Below, one piece after another: positions 1-8,681 of a stretch of DNA of 52,084 bases (its first letter is position 1; each line of letters starts with the position of its first letter). The translations under genes were made by a program, and so were the position numbers. Below the pieces are notes generated by a model. It had not been told where the DNA came from, searched no databases, and saw nothing but the letters and a program-made list of their open reading frames with translations. The stretch is from Oscillospiraceae bacterium (lineage in GTDB: Bacteria; Bacillota; Clostridia; Oscillospirales; CAG-272), in assembly GCA_015064885.1 (NCBI GenBank), contig SVRJ01000011.1:1-52084 (forward strand), read 5' to 3'.

Positions 1-2
1 CG

Positions 3-386
3 CTCGGATACAATACGCTTGCCGGTTATTTCGAAATAAGCGACAGCGGAACACCGAGAGTCGCATACTACTATCCAAATGAGCTTATACGACATATCGG
101 AGCACGCGATCTCTGGAAAAATCACGACACGGACATTCTGCACGCAAGAATAGACCTCGTTCTTAACGTTATAAAATACAGAGAGCTTGAACAAAAGCTC
201 ACAGAGATATACCGTGATCCCCATCGCTCGGGCTTTATCGAGATAATGATACACGAGCAGTATTTTTATCCCGAATACAAAAACTATATTCCCGAGTTTT
301 CAAAAATGGTGATCGAAGCTGCGGGATGGCTGCACGCACACGGATACACCGGAACCTTCACGGATAAAATTACATCTCGTCTATAA
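3..386 (+). CDS. C-terminal part of an unrecognised protein (5' end outside window)
   Basis: An open frame enters from the left edge and ends at TAA 384-386, giving the last 127 residues of a protein. I do not recognise the family with confidence. The tail (IHEQYFYPEYKNY, then a helix ending WLHAHGYTGTF) is the kind of ending seen in deacetylase-like or glycosidase-like beta/alpha-barrel proteins, but this is only an impression. No membrane segment is visible. The MATE exporter starts 17 bases downstream behind its own ribosome site, so the two are probably co-transcribed. Confidence 0.6.
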   Translation, partial: LGYNTLAGYFEISDSGTPRVAYYYPNELIRHIGARDLWKNHDTDILHARIDLVLNVIKYRELEQKLTEIYRDPHRSGFIEIMIHEQYFYPEYKNYIPEFSKMVIEAAGWLHAHGYTGTFTDKITSRL

Positions 387-403
387 AGCAAACGGAGAAC
401 AAT

Positions 404-1714
404 ATGGACTTACTTAACGGAAAAATAAAAAGCATATATCTGAAATACTTTGCAGCAGCGTTCGGCAGCGCATTCATCGCAAGCATATACAGCCTTGTCG
501 ATCTTGCAATGGTAGGGCACTATCACGGTCCGGTCGGAACCGCCGCAATGGTGGTCGCCTCTCCTATGTGGAATATACTCTACAGTCTGGGAATGCTCTC
601 CGGTCTCGGAGGAGCGGTTCTTTACAGTACCGAAAAAGGTAAAGGAAAAAGCGGAAACAGCGTGTTTACACTTTCCCTTCTCATTACTGCGGTATTTTCT
701 CTTATAGCATGGATAGGACTTATACTGTTTGATACCGAGCTTATGTATCTTTTCGGTGCAACAGAGGAAAATCTCGAGCTCGCACTCATGTACGTAAAGC
801 CATTTAAATTTGCCGTTCCGCTTCTTATATTCAGCCAGTTTCTCTCCGCATTTCTCCGAAACGACAACGACCCCGGGCTTGCAACGGCAGCGGTGCTCGG
901 AGGAGGAATATTCAACGTTTTCGGCGATTGGCTGTTCGTATTTGCGCTTGACATGGGAATTCTCGGTGCGGGAACAGCGTCTGTTACGGGAATGCTTGTA
1001 ACAGATGCTATAATGTGCACCCACTTCTTCAAAAAGAAGAACACCCTGAAGCTCGAAAAAATAAGCAAGCCTCTGAAGAACACGCTTTCCGTCATCGTCA
1101 CGGGCGCTCCATCGGCATTTACCGACATCGCCATGGGAATACTGAATATAATCTTCAATCATCAGATAGTGCGCTATCTGAACGGAGACGCTCTTGCGGT
1201 ATATGCCGTGATCGTAAATATAAGCACCTTTGTACAGTGTTGCGCTTACAGTGTGGGGCAGGCATCCCAGCCGATAATCTCTATCAACTACGGTGCGTCA
1301 AAGCCAAAGAGAATATCCGAGATACTGAGATATGCGCTCATCTCCTCAGCGGCATTCGCTCTTTTCTGGACTGCAATAGTATTTATCATTCCAAACGGAT
1401 TTACATATCTTTTTATGACTCCCACAGATGGGGTTCTGAAGGTAGCGCCTTCTATTCTGCGTGCATATTCGCTCTCCTTCCTTCTTCTCCCCTTCAATAT
1501 ATTCGCCACCTACTATTTTCAGGCGGTACTGAAGCCGGGCGTATCCTTTATAATCTCACTTGCACGAGGACTTGTACTGAGCTCTGCGCTTCTGATCCTT
1601 CTTCCGCTAATATCCCCTTCCCTTCTCTGGTACGCTATGCTTGTGTGTGAGGCGCTTACACTCATCTACGTTATCGTTACGATGAGAAGCACACGTATGG
1701 TGGCTGAAAAATAA
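404..1714 (+). CDS. MATE family multidrug/cation antiporter
   Basis: A 436-residue integral membrane protein with about twelve hydrophobic helices in two similar halves, the usual size and layout of MATE exporters. These couple Na+ or H+ influx to export of cationic compounds across the cytoplasmic membrane. Typical family features are the N-terminal stretch around SLVDLAMVGHY (residues about 26-36) and the QASQPIISINYGA segment at about 286-298, which is the MATE motif at the start of the second half. The start has a GGAG site 7 bases upstream. The gene follows an unknown upstream gene by 17 bases. The substrate cannot be told from sequence. Confidence 0.9.
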   Translation: MDLLNGKIKSIYLKYFAAAFGSAFIASIYSLVDLAMVGHYHGPVGTAAMVVASPMWNILYSLGMLSGLGGAVLYSTEKGKGKSGNSVFTLSLLITAVFSLIAWIGLILFDTELMYLFGATEENLELALMYVKPFKFAVPLLIFSQFLSAFLRNDNDPGLATAAVLGGGIFNVFGDWLFVFALDMGILGAGTASVTGMLVTDAIMCTHFFKKKNTLKLEKISKPLKNTLSVIVTGAPSAFTDIAMGILNIIFNHQIVRYLNGDALAVYAVIVNISTFVQCCAYSVGQASQPIISINYGASKPKRISEILRYALISSAAFALFWTAIVFIIPNGFTYLFMTPTDGVLKVAPSILRAYSLSFLLLPFNIFATYYFQAVLKPGVSFIISLARGLVLSSALLILLPLISPSLLWYAMLVCEALTLIYVIVTMRSTRMVAEK

Positions 1715-1789
1715 ATCCTTTCTTTAGTTATATTCAACAAATCAATTTTAAGAATTTTAAACAACCCTTACAAACTTTTAGCACGGGTA

Positions 1790-1818
1790 TTGACAAAACG
1801 TCTTACCCGTGCTATAAT
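1790..1818 (+). promoter_or_regulatory. sigma-A promoter for the membrane protein at 1868
   Basis: TTGACA at 1790-1795 and TATAAT at 1813-1818 are separated by exactly 17 bases, a perfect consensus promoter. It settles the start of the next gene, because a longer reading frame would begin inside the -35 box. Confidence 0.85.
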
Positions 1819-1867
1819 TGTTTTACAGAAGGAGCAACGCATTTTTTTAAAAAAGGAGGAAACTGAT

Positions 1868-2539
1868 ATGACAGAGCTTTGGCTTATCCCTATCGCACTA
1901 TACTCTGCCTATTTTGCAGTAATGACACCCATTGCCGCGTCATACGGCGGAGACTGGGGTGGTATCGGCGCGGTACTTATCGGACACACCGTATTGCTGT
2001 TTGTCATTCTCCCTGTCGCCTCAGCTATTTTCGGCATAAGAGCGGCACAAAAAAAGCAAGAAAAAATATACTGCTTCTATTTTGCTCTTGTAAATCTCGT
2101 AATTTCATTAGTAACTCTCGGAGTATTTTCTGTTGCTGCGTTTATCATTTCCTGGATTTCAAGTCTGCCTGTACATATAGCTTATTTTTCGTATCTTGAA
2201 AAGAGAGGAGCAGACGCGGTGCTGCAAAAGAAAAACGCAACTTTTTATTCGCACCCTCTTACCATAACCTCCCCGAATCTTCTCCACACCCTGAAAATTC
2301 AAGAATGGAAAGCAAACGGCCGCGGAGGAGCAAGTGTTCACTACAGAGCGGGAACGAGGCTGATGTTCAAAAAAGTCGGCTCACCGTCGTCGGAAGGATG
2401 GCTCTCTCCGTTTGAGCACGGAAATTATGAGATCGATTGGGGCAAAACGTATATCACCTTGCGTTTTTACAGCGGAAAGGGCACGTCTCAGATCGCCGAT
2501 GATAAAAGCACGTGGGAAACACTTACTATATCGATTTGA
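1868..2539 (+). CDS. Membrane protein of unknown function
   Basis: A 223-residue protein. The ATG at 1868 is chosen because AAAAAGGAGG lies just upstream and a consensus promoter sits at 1790-1818; a TTG-initiated extension would start within that promoter. About three hydrophobic helices cover residues 5-110, with a short charged loop (AAQKKQEK) between the second and third. The C-terminal 100 residues look soluble and beta-rich (LRFYSGKGTSQIADD). I do not recognise the family. It is a single-gene transcription unit bounded by its own promoter and the terminator at 2563-2589. Confidence 0.75.
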   Translation: MTELWLIPIALYSAYFAVMTPIAASYGGDWGGIGAVLIGHTVLLFVILPVASAIFGIRAAQKKQEKIYCFYFALVNLVISLVTLGVFSVAAFIISWISSLPVHIAYFSYLEKRGADAVLQKKNATFYSHPLTITSPNLLHTLKIQEWKANGRGGASVHYRAGTRLMFKKVGSPSSEGWLSPFEHGNYEIDWGKTYITLRFYSGKGTSQIADDKSTWETLTISI

Positions 2540-2562
2540 TAAAACAAAACTACCGAAATAGA

Positions 2563-2589
2563 AAAGGCGCAGATATTATCTGCGCCTTT
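2563..2589. terminator. Bidirectional rho-independent terminator
   Basis: A 12-bp perfect stem (AAAGGCGCAGAT / ATCTGCGCCTTT) with a 3-base loop lies between the convergent membrane protein and rubrerythrin genes. A/T tracts on both sides let it serve both strands. Confidence 0.85.
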
Positions 2590-2615
2590 ATGTATATATG
2601 TTACGATGAAAAGAA

Positions 2616-3155
2616 TCAATAGTTGTCAGCCTTGATCTCGAAGTAAGCCTTGGGATGACGGCATACGGGGCAAAGCTCAGGAGCCTTCTTACCAACCATG
2701 ATGTGTCCGCAGTTTCTGCATACCCAAACCATATCTCCGTCTCTGGAGAATACGAGCTCGCCTTCAACGTTAGCGAGGAGCTTGCGGTATCTTTCCTCGT
2801 GTGTCTTCTCAATTGCCGCTACTGCCTTGAAAAGGTATGCGATCTGCTTGAAGCCTTCTTCTTCAGCTTCCTTTGCGAACGTATCATACATATCTGTCCA
2901 CTCGTAGTTTTCACCCTCGGCTGCTGCGAGAAGGTTTTCTGCCGTTGTGGGAACTTCTCCGCCGTGAAGGAGCTTAAACCACATCTTAGCGTGCTCTTTT
3001 TCATTGTTTGCGGTTTCTTCGAATATAGCAGCTATCTGCTCATAGCCCTCCTTCTTTGCCTTGGATGCAAAGTAAGAGTATTTGTTTCTTGCCTGAGATT
3101 CTCCTGCAAATGCTGCCTGGAGATTAGCTTCTGTTTTTGTGCCCTTAAGTTCCAT
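2616..3155 (-). CDS. rbr: Rubrerythrin (diiron peroxidase)
   Basis: A 179-residue rubrerythrin that reduces hydrogen peroxide in anaerobes with electrons from rubredoxin or NADH-linked partners in the cytoplasm. The N-terminal ferritin-like four-helix domain (1-135) carries Glu19 and the two ExxH motifs of the diiron site (E52-x2-H55 and E116-x2-H119). The C-terminal rubredoxin domain has the iron-binding cysteine pairs C146/C149 and C162/C165. Length and domain order are standard. It starts behind TAAGGAG and lies 25 bases downstream of the PerR-type repressor gene, so both are read from the promoter at 3613-3641. Confidence 0.96.
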   Translation of the reverse strand: MELKGTKTEANLQAAFAGESQARNKYSYFASKAKKEGYEQIAAIFEETANNEKEHAKMWFKLLHGGEVPTTAENLLAAAEGENYEWTDMYDTFAKEAEEEGFKQIAYLFKAVAAIEKTHEERYRKLLANVEGELVFSRDGDMVWVCRNCGHIMVGKKAPELCPVCRHPKAYFEIKADNY

Positions 3156-3180
3156 GTTATTTACTCCTTAAAAATTATAA

Positions 3181-3552
3181 TTATTTATTATTCTCAGCCA
3201 TCCTGCATTTCTCGCAAGGAAAGCTAACTGTCAGTTGATAAGAATTTATCTGATTTCCGAGCGTCTTCTCTATCGCTCCGTCTATACTCTCGGACGGAAT
3301 GTCGTACACCTCTCCGCACAGTGGACAATGCCCGTGAGGATGAGATGTCGCTCTTTTGTCAAATCTTGCCGATCCGGACGGAATAGATACGTGACCTATC
3401 ATCCCTTTCTCGGTCATGGCGGTGAGGTTTCTGTAAATGGTAGCGACCGATATCGTAGGATAGCTTTGCTTTGCGATAAAGTATATCCTGTCAGCGGTCA
3501 GGTGCTCTTCACTGTGTGCGATTATATCAAGCAGTATTTCCTGTGTTGTCAT
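3181..3552 (-). CDS. perR: Fur-family peroxide-responsive repressor (PerR-like)
   Basis: A 123-residue Fur-superfamily metalloregulator: N-terminal winged helix (recognition helix around VATIYRNLTAM, 36-46) and C-terminal metal-binding dimerisation domain. Structural zinc ligands are visible as C76-x2-C79 and C113-x2-C116. The histidine cluster H71/H73/H75 and Asp65 in the RFD motif correspond to the regulatory metal site; Asp here is typical of peroxide-sensing PerR, where Fur usually has Glu. It is the first gene of an operon with rubrerythrin, as expected for a peroxide regulon. A Fur-type operator overlaps its own transcription start, pointing to autoregulation. An iron-sensing Fur cannot be fully excluded. 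Confidence 0.88.
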   Translation of the reverse strand: MTTQEILLDIIAHSEEHLTADRIYFIAKQSYPTISVATIYRNLTAMTEKGMIGHVSIPSGSARFDKRATSHPHGHCPLCGEVYDIPSESIDGAIEKTLGNQINSYQLTVSFPCEKCRMAENNK

Positions 3553-3583
3553 CAGAAGCCTCCTTTCGTCTTGTTAAAATGAG

Positions 3584-3602
3584 AATGAGAATGATTCTCA
3601 TT
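3584..3602. promoter_or_regulatory. Fur/PerR-type operator
   Basis: A perfect 9-1-9 palindrome (AATGAGAAT-G-ATTCTCATT), preceded by one more GAGAAT-type half unit, sits just downstream of the -10 box at 3613-3618, about where transcription should start. A repressor bound here would block the perR-rbr promoter. The 7-1-7 core TGAGAAT/ATTCTCA is closer to a Fur box than to the classical B. subtilis Per box. Confidence 0.82.
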
Positions 3603-3612
3603 CCTCTATAAT

Positions 3613-3641
3613 ATTATACCATAATCAAATCGGTTTGTCAA
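3613..3641 (-). promoter_or_regulatory. sigma-A promoter of perR-rbr
   Basis: On the minus strand TTGACA (3641-3636) and TATAAT (3618-3613) are spaced by 17 bases. Predicted transcription start is near 3606, inside or beside the palindrome at 3584-3602. Confidence 0.85.
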
Positions 3642-3660
3642 TAGGTTTTTGAAAATTTTC

Positions 3661-3689
3661 TTGACAAATTTCAAAAAAAATGATATAAT
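3661..3689 (+). promoter_or_regulatory. sigma-A promoter of the LUD-domain gene
   Basis: TTGACA at 3661-3666 and TATAAT at 3684-3689 with a 17-base spacer, running divergently from the perR promoter; the two -35 boxes are only 19 bases apart. Confidence 0.85.
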
Positions 3690-3721
3690 AATTTCAAACC
3701 AATGAAAGCGAGGGATAATGA

Positions 3722-4366
3722 ATGTCTATCTTCACGGCAAAAGCAGACAGAAACAGACTGCTGGCAGAAAAAACGGTTAAAAGTCTGAAGGAAAGAAATT
3801 TTGACGCATACTATACGGAAAACAAAAGCGAGGCTCTTGAGCTTGCCTTGAGTCTTATTGATAAAAACGATACGGTATCCTTTGGCGGCTCACTGACTAT
3901 GGACGAGCTCGGTATAGTCGAAAAGCTTTATGAAAGAGGAAATCCCGTTATCGACAGAAACAAGGCAGAGACGCGCGAAGAGTCTCTCGAAATAATGAGG
4001 CAGGGGCTTCTTTCAGATACGTTTATCATGAGCTCGAATGCAATAAGCTCTGACGGCATACTCTTCAATATAGACGGAACCGGAAACAGAATTGCCGCGC
4101 TCATATACGGACCTAAAAGCGTCATAGTTCTTGCAGGAGTAAATAAGATAACGGCGGATAAAGAATCAGCTCACCACCGGGCAAGAAATGTTGCCGCTCC
4201 TACAAATTCACAGAGATTCGATTTTGAGAATCCGTGCAAACGTGACGGTCTCTGTCATGACTGCAAATCTCCTACGTGCATATGCTCGCATATAGTTGAA
4301 ACGAGGATGTGCAGACCCGCGGGAAGAATAAAGGTCATCATCATAGGAGAAGAGCTCGGAATGTAA
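3722..4366 (+). CDS. LUD-domain protein (LutC/YkgG-like lactate utilisation family)
   Basis: A 214-residue protein of the LUD (DUF162) family. The NagB-like fold shows the family stretches TVSFGGSLTMDELG (51-64), LLSDTFIMSSNAISSDG (96-112) and PKSVIVLAGVNKI (131-143). The C-terminal end is cysteine-rich (C172, C178, C181, C186, C188, C197), which suggests metal or Fe-S binding, as in stand-alone clostridial LUD proteins. No lutA or lutB neighbour is present, so a role in lactate oxidation is not established and I withhold a symbol. It has its own promoter and terminator. Confidence 0.85.
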   Translation: MSIFTAKADRNRLLAEKTVKSLKERNFDAYYTENKSEALELALSLIDKNDTVSFGGSLTMDELGIVEKLYERGNPVIDRNKAETREESLEIMRQGLLSDTFIMSSNAISSDGILFNIDGTGNRIAALIYGPKSVIVLAGVNKITADKESAHHRARNVAAPTNSQRFDFENPCKRDGLCHDCKSPTCICSHIVETRMCRPAGRIKVIIIGEELGM

Positions 4367-4388
4367 GAAATACTGCTTCTTACAAAAT

Positions 4389-4427
4389 AATACCCCCCGA
4401 CAGACTTTAAATGCCGTCGGGGGTATT
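4389..4427. terminator. Rho-independent terminator (likely bidirectional)
   Basis: A G/C-rich stem (AATACCCCCCGAC against GTCGGGGGTATT, one bulged C) followed by TTATTG on the plus strand and TATTATTTTG on the minus strand. It ends the LUD gene and can also stop the minus-strand transcript of the binding-protein gene. Confidence 0.8.
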
Positions 4428-4484
4428 TTATTGTCGCTGTCTGTCGCAAGCTTAACGCTTTTGCTGCATCCGACCGCATTTTTA

Positions 4485-6050
4485 TTATTTAAATCTTACG
4501 ATACCGTCTTCCGAGAGACAGTACTTATCGGCATCACTCGAATAAAAATCAACGTATGCGTTTATTACCGGAAAAACAAGCGCGCTCTCCTCAAGCAATG
4601 CGAGGGCATCAGCATATTTTTCGTTTGCCTTATCGGTATCGGATATCCGAACCAGTACCGCGCTGTCATATATACCGCCCTTAACGACCTCTGACATAGT
4701 GTCGTTATATATTGAATCGGATCTGAACAGAGAGAGAAGCTCACCGGCTGAAAGCGAATTGTACGTCCAGCTGTTAAAGAGCATAGAGTATTCGCCGTTG
4801 GTTCTTGCTAAAAGGAATTCTTCCCACGTGCAATTAACTGTTTGAAGGCTTATTCCCTGCTCGGACAAGTATGACGAAATACGGCTCCATCTTTTCTGCT
4901 CCTTTTCTCTGTCCGCGTTTATAGCGGTGAGTATAGGAAATTCGTACACCCGTCCGTCCTGGCTTGTAAATCTTCCCGACGTGGCGGCAACGTCCGCAAG
5001 GAGAGAGTCTGCGTATTCCTCTGTCATATTTGAGAGGTGATCTCCCTTCTTCAAGCACGGAACGAGAGCGGGCTCGCTTTCACTTCCGTCAGAAAACGCT
5101 CCGGAGATAGCAACGTATACAGATATAGCTCTGCGTATCTTAGCCTTTTCCTCATCGGTATAGGCTCCGAGTGCACTGTCTTCACCGTTAAAGGATATAT
5201 AACCTGAAGCGCACACTGTTTGCGAGGTCTTATTAAGCATAAGCGAGGTATCTGTGTCAAGCTTTGCAAAAGTGAGCTTACCTTTATCATACGCCTTTTC
5301 TGCCTCGTCTATGTCAAAAAAGAATTTGATACTGTCAGCAGAGGTGTTTTCGGCATCGCGGTATCTTTCGTTTTTTACTACCGTAAGGCTATCCTTGTCG
5401 AGAGATCCGAGGGTGTATCTGCCGTTAGAGGCAAAATCCTCTGCAAAGACGTCCCAATCATCACTGTCTCTGAGAGCTATTCGGCTTACAGGGAACATCG
5501 GTGTTTCTGTCGTATATCCGAGGAATCTCTCGCTGTCCTCTTTTACCACCACACAAAAGCTCCTCTTACCGTTATCGTACGACATATTGAGCTTTGCATC
5601 CTCTTCATATTCGACAAAGCTTTCATAACCGTCTATAAGCGAAAACAAATAGCTTTTATCCGTGTATACGAGATTTTTTGCCGCTCGGTTCCACGAATAC
5701 ACATAATCCTCGGGAGTTACGGGCTCACCGTTGCTCCATAGAAGCCCTTCCTTCAGCCTGAAGGTAAGCTCATAAAGCCCCCCCTCAAGCACTCTGACGT
5801 CCGGCAGGTCTTCCGCGTCCTCGGGAACAAGGACGGGAAGGCCGTCTTCTCCGTACGTATAAGAATACAATCCGGAATAGAGATTTGCTATATAGGTTTG
5901 CTCGGCTTTGGTCGTACACAATGTCGGATCAAGCGAGGTAGCTCTTCCGCCTACGTATGCGTAAAGAGTTATTTTGTTTTTATCCGCACATCCTGCAAGC
6001 ACGGCAAGAATTATAAGCACTGCAAGAATAGCAGAAATAATTTTTTTCAA
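4485..6050 (-). CDS. Oligopeptide-type ABC transporter substrate-binding lipoprotein
   Basis: A family-5 extracellular solute-binding protein (OppA/DppA type) of about 521 residues that would capture peptides or other solutes outside the membrane. The TTG at 6050 is chosen because a GGAGG sits 9 bases upstream and the product then begins MKKIISAILAVL with a lipobox LAGC, a clean lipoprotein signal. The in-frame ATG at 6080 lacks a ribosome site. Family features include the early SLDPTLCTTKAEQTYIANLY stretch and FRLKEGLLWSNGEPVTPEDY. It follows the rhamnosidase gene by 32 bases. No permease or ATPase genes adjoin it, so it must use components encoded elsewhere. Confidence 0.86.
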   Translation of the reverse strand: MKKIISAILAVLIILAVLAGCADKNKITLYAYVGGRATSLDPTLCTTKAEQTYIANLYSGLYSYTYGEDGLPVLVPEDAEDLPDVRVLEGGLYELTFRLKEGLLWSNGEPVTPEDYVYSWNRAAKNLVYTDKSYLFSLIDGYESFVEYEEDAKLNMSYDNGKRSFCVVVKEDSERFLGYTTETPMFPVSRIALRDSDDWDVFAEDFASNGRYTLGSLDKDSLTVVKNERYRDAENTSADSIKFFFDIDEAEKAYDKGKLTFAKLDTDTSLMLNKTSQTVCASGYISFNGEDSALGAYTDEEKAKIRRAISVYVAISGAFSDGSESEPALVPCLKKGDHLSNMTEEYADSLLADVAATSGRFTSQDGRVYEFPILTAINADREKEQKRWSRISSYLSEQGISLQTVNCTWEEFLLARTNGEYSMLFNSWTYNSLSAGELLSLFRSDSIYNDTMSEVVKGGIYDSAVLVRISDTDKANEKYADALALLEESALVFPVINAYVDFYSSDADKYCLSEDGIVRFK

Positions 6051-6082
6051 ATCAACAGACCTCCGTGCAGCAAAGCGCATTT

Positions 6083-8602
6083 TTATTTTACCGTATAGGT
6101 TCCTTCCGAAAGCTCGAATACGAGTCTTCCCTTTGTTACGACCGCACCGAGGGCAGATACGTCAATGTCAACTCCGTTGATATTCAACGTAGCGGGCTTG
6201 CTCTTTACGGGTATGCATACCTTTGCCGACGTTCCTTCGGGAATCGTGAATTTGTATTCAAATTTGCCTTCAACTATTTCCCATGCGCTTTCTATCATTC
6301 CGCGGTTGGAATTATAGGACGCCTTACATGAGGTGATCGGCTGCTGACCCTTGGGGAGACGCTTTCTTGTATCGGGTGTAGGACGGAGAACAAACTTCTT
6401 GAATCCGCCCTTAAGTGTATTCGGAGCTATACCTGCCATATAGGAGTACATCCATTCAAGAACAACACCGTAAGCATAGTGGTTGAACGAGTTCATTCCT
6501 ACGTTGCCAAAGCCGGTCTCCTTGGTGTAAGAGTTCCATCTCTCCCAAACGGTAGTTGCACCCTGACGTACGCTGTAGAGCCATGAGGGGTCTTTAGTCT
6601 GGAGGAGAAGCGAATATGCGAGATCGTCAAGTCCGCACTCGCTGAGGGTCTGACAGAGACAACCCGTTCCAACAAATCCGGTAGAGAGAGTATAGTCGTT
6701 ATCGATTATCTTTCCGCAGAGTTCTTTTACTGCCTTCTTCTTAAGGTCGCCGTCGAGCATACCGAAGTATATCGGGAGGAGATAGCCGGTCTGTGTCTGA
6801 ACGACAAATTCTCCGTTCTCCATATACTTTTCGATATATGCTTCTTTTATCTGCTGCATGAGATCGCTGTAGTGATCGCGTCTGTCCTTCTTTCCGAGGA
6901 GTGACGAGAACTTCTTCATAAGTGCCGCGTCATAGTAATAGTAGCAGATACTGATATATTCCTTGGGAGTTACGTCATAGTTGAGCCAGTCGCCGTATCT
7001 TGCAACAGGACCTCTCATACCGTACTTTGAGAGCATATTCATATATATCTCGAGGCTGTCGTAGTTCTCCTCTATGATGCTCTTATCGCCGTACATAAGC
7101 CACATCTTGTACGGAACTATTATAGCGGCGTCTCCCCATGCTGCGCCCGCTGCGTCCTTATCGGGGTCAAATGCCTGTCCGCCTATCTTCATCTTGTTTC
7201 CGAAGACCTTCGGTATAACGTCACAGAAGCCGTCGCATATCTTCTGCGAATCACGCATATCTGTCATCCACTTGCGCATAAATTCGAGAATTTCGCCGTT
7301 ATATGCACCCGCCTGGCAGAATATCTGCGTATCTCCCGTCCATCCGAGACGCTCGTCTCTCTGAGGGCAGTCTGTGGGAACAGACAGATAGTTGCTTCTC
7401 TGACCCCAGAGAATATTGGATATGAGCTTATTGACCTCAGCGTTAGAGGTAGTTATGCTGCCCGTCTCACGGATATCAGAGCCTACTACACACGCCTTTA
7501 CGGAAAGTATCTCTACGTCTCCCTCCGCTTCAAGCATAAAGTATCTGTAGCCGTAGAAGGTATAAAGAGGCTTATAGGTCTCTTCTCCGCTTCCGTTTGC
7601 TATATAGTTGAGCTTTGCTCTTGCGGAGCGATAGTTCGCAACGTAAAGCGCTCCCTCGGGTCCGTCGTTTCCTCTGTCGAGTCTTCCGCTGTCATTGAGA
7701 AGCTCGGAGAAATGTCCCTTAACACGGGTACCTTCTTTTGCCTTTATAACTATTTCGGGGCGGCCGACCTGATTCTGACCGAAATCAAGTATCATGACTT
7801 CTCCGCTCTTCAAGTATTCCTTTTCACAGCCCTTACCGACTCTGACTCTCTTAACGTTGATCTTTCCAAAGTCGCTTCCGTTATCAACCGTACCTTCGTA
7901 GACTGTCGCGCTGATAGGTGAAAGGAAGAGATTCTTTCTCTCTCTTATAGGAGGTCCCATCTGCTCAACTATCTTGGGAAGTTCAAAGCCCGAGCAGAGT
8001 TTTACACCTTCCCAGTCGAAGCCATCAGCACAAGCGTATGCGGGAGTGATACGCGCGTCGTAATATTCACCATCATAGATGTCAGCGGCAAGAATAGGAC
8101 CTCCGAGAGTCGTAAGCCAGCTCTCGTCGGTAGCGCACACCACTTTTTCCTCTCCTGCTTTTCCGGAAACGACCTCTGCGCACACTGCGGTCTGTCTGTA
8201 GCCGTAAGCACCGAAGGATATTCTTCCTGACCACCAGCCCTTTGAAACGCATGCAACTATTCTGTTTTCTCCCTTTTTAACGTACGGAGTAACGTCATAA
8301 ACAAATTCAAACACACGGAATCTGTAGTCTGTCCATCCCGGCTTGAGCTCATCATATACCGTTTCGTTTTGGCGGACGTCACCTACTCTGTTACCGTTTA
8401 TATATATCTCGAAGATACCGAGTGCCGTAGCATTAAGAGTTACCTTATCGTATACATCAAGTTCAAATGTCTTTGTAAAAAGGGCAATTCCGCCCTCGGG
8501 AGCCTGCTGATTCAGAAAGCTGTTGTTATTATCGTGTGACCACGCTTTTTCGTATTTTTTACACGTTTCTTTTTCGTTGAATATAAATTTTCCTTGTTTC
8601 AT
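6083..8602 (-). CDS. Alpha-L-rhamnosidase, glycoside hydrolase family 78
   Basis: An 839-residue protein with the GH78 layout: N-terminal beta-sandwich domains (INGNRVGD near residue 70, then a YDELKPGWTDY loop), a central (alpha/alpha)6 barrel and a C-terminal beta domain. The diagnostic acidic motif CPQRDERLGWTGD lies at about 410-425 and contains the putative general acid; TTVWERWNSY at about 683-693 contains the expected second catalytic Glu. It would release terminal L-rhamnose from glycosides. There is no signal peptide, so it should act on imported oligosaccharides in the cytoplasm. It is first in a two-gene unit with the binding lipoprotein, behind a consensus promoter. The ribosome site is loosely spaced from the ATG. 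Confidence 0.93.
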   Translation of the reverse strand: MKQGKFIFNEKETCKKYEKAWSHDNNNSFLNQQAPEGGIALFTKTFELDVYDKVTLNATALGIFEIYINGNRVGDVRQNETVYDELKPGWTDYRFRVFEFVYDVTPYVKKGENRIVACVSKGWWSGRISFGAYGYRQTAVCAEVVSGKAGEEKVVCATDESWLTTLGGPILAADIYDGEYYDARITPAYACADGFDWEGVKLCSGFELPKIVEQMGPPIRERKNLFLSPISATVYEGTVDNGSDFGKINVKRVRVGKGCEKEYLKSGEVMILDFGQNQVGRPEIVIKAKEGTRVKGHFSELLNDSGRLDRGNDGPEGALYVANYRSARAKLNYIANGSGEETYKPLYTFYGYRYFMLEAEGDVEILSVKACVVGSDIRETGSITTSNAEVNKLISNILWGQRSNYLSVPTDCPQRDERLGWTGDTQIFCQAGAYNGEILEFMRKWMTDMRDSQKICDGFCDVIPKVFGNKMKIGGQAFDPDKDAAGAAWGDAAIIVPYKMWLMYGDKSIIEENYDSLEIYMNMLSKYGMRGPVARYGDWLNYDVTPKEYISICYYYYDAALMKKFSSLLGKKDRRDHYSDLMQQIKEAYIEKYMENGEFVVQTQTGYLLPIYFGMLDGDLKKKAVKELCGKIIDNDYTLSTGFVGTGCLCQTLSECGLDDLAYSLLLQTKDPSWLYSVRQGATTVWERWNSYTKETGFGNVGMNSFNHYAYGVVLEWMYSYMAGIAPNTLKGGFKKFVLRPTPDTRKRLPKGQQPITSCKASYNSNRGMIESAWEIVEGKFEYKFTIPEGTSAKVCIPVKSKPATLNINGVDIDVSALGAVVTKGRLVFELSEGTYTVK

Positions 8603-8649
8603 AGCTTAATCAGATCCTCAGATCTTCTCCTTCCTGATCGGTTGAAATA

Positions 8650-8678
8650 ATTATATCACTTTTATAATATATTGTCAA
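8650..8678 (-). promoter_or_regulatory. sigma-A promoter of the rhamnosidase unit
   Basis: On the minus strand TTGACA (8678-8673) and TATAAT (8655-8650) have a 17-base spacer. Between it and the start codon lies a G/A-rich leader with two GATCTGA-like repeats of unknown role. Confidence 0.82.
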
Positions 8679-8681
8679 GTC

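Noticed and set aside
1790-1867. Upstream TTG-initiated extension of the membrane protein gene
   Set aside because: It begins inside a consensus -35 box and the promoter runs through it; ATG 1868 has a strong ribosome site.
3722-4366. Naming the LUD protein lutC
   Set aside because: No lutA/lutB genes and a cysteine-rich tail; stand-alone LUD proteins may have other roles.
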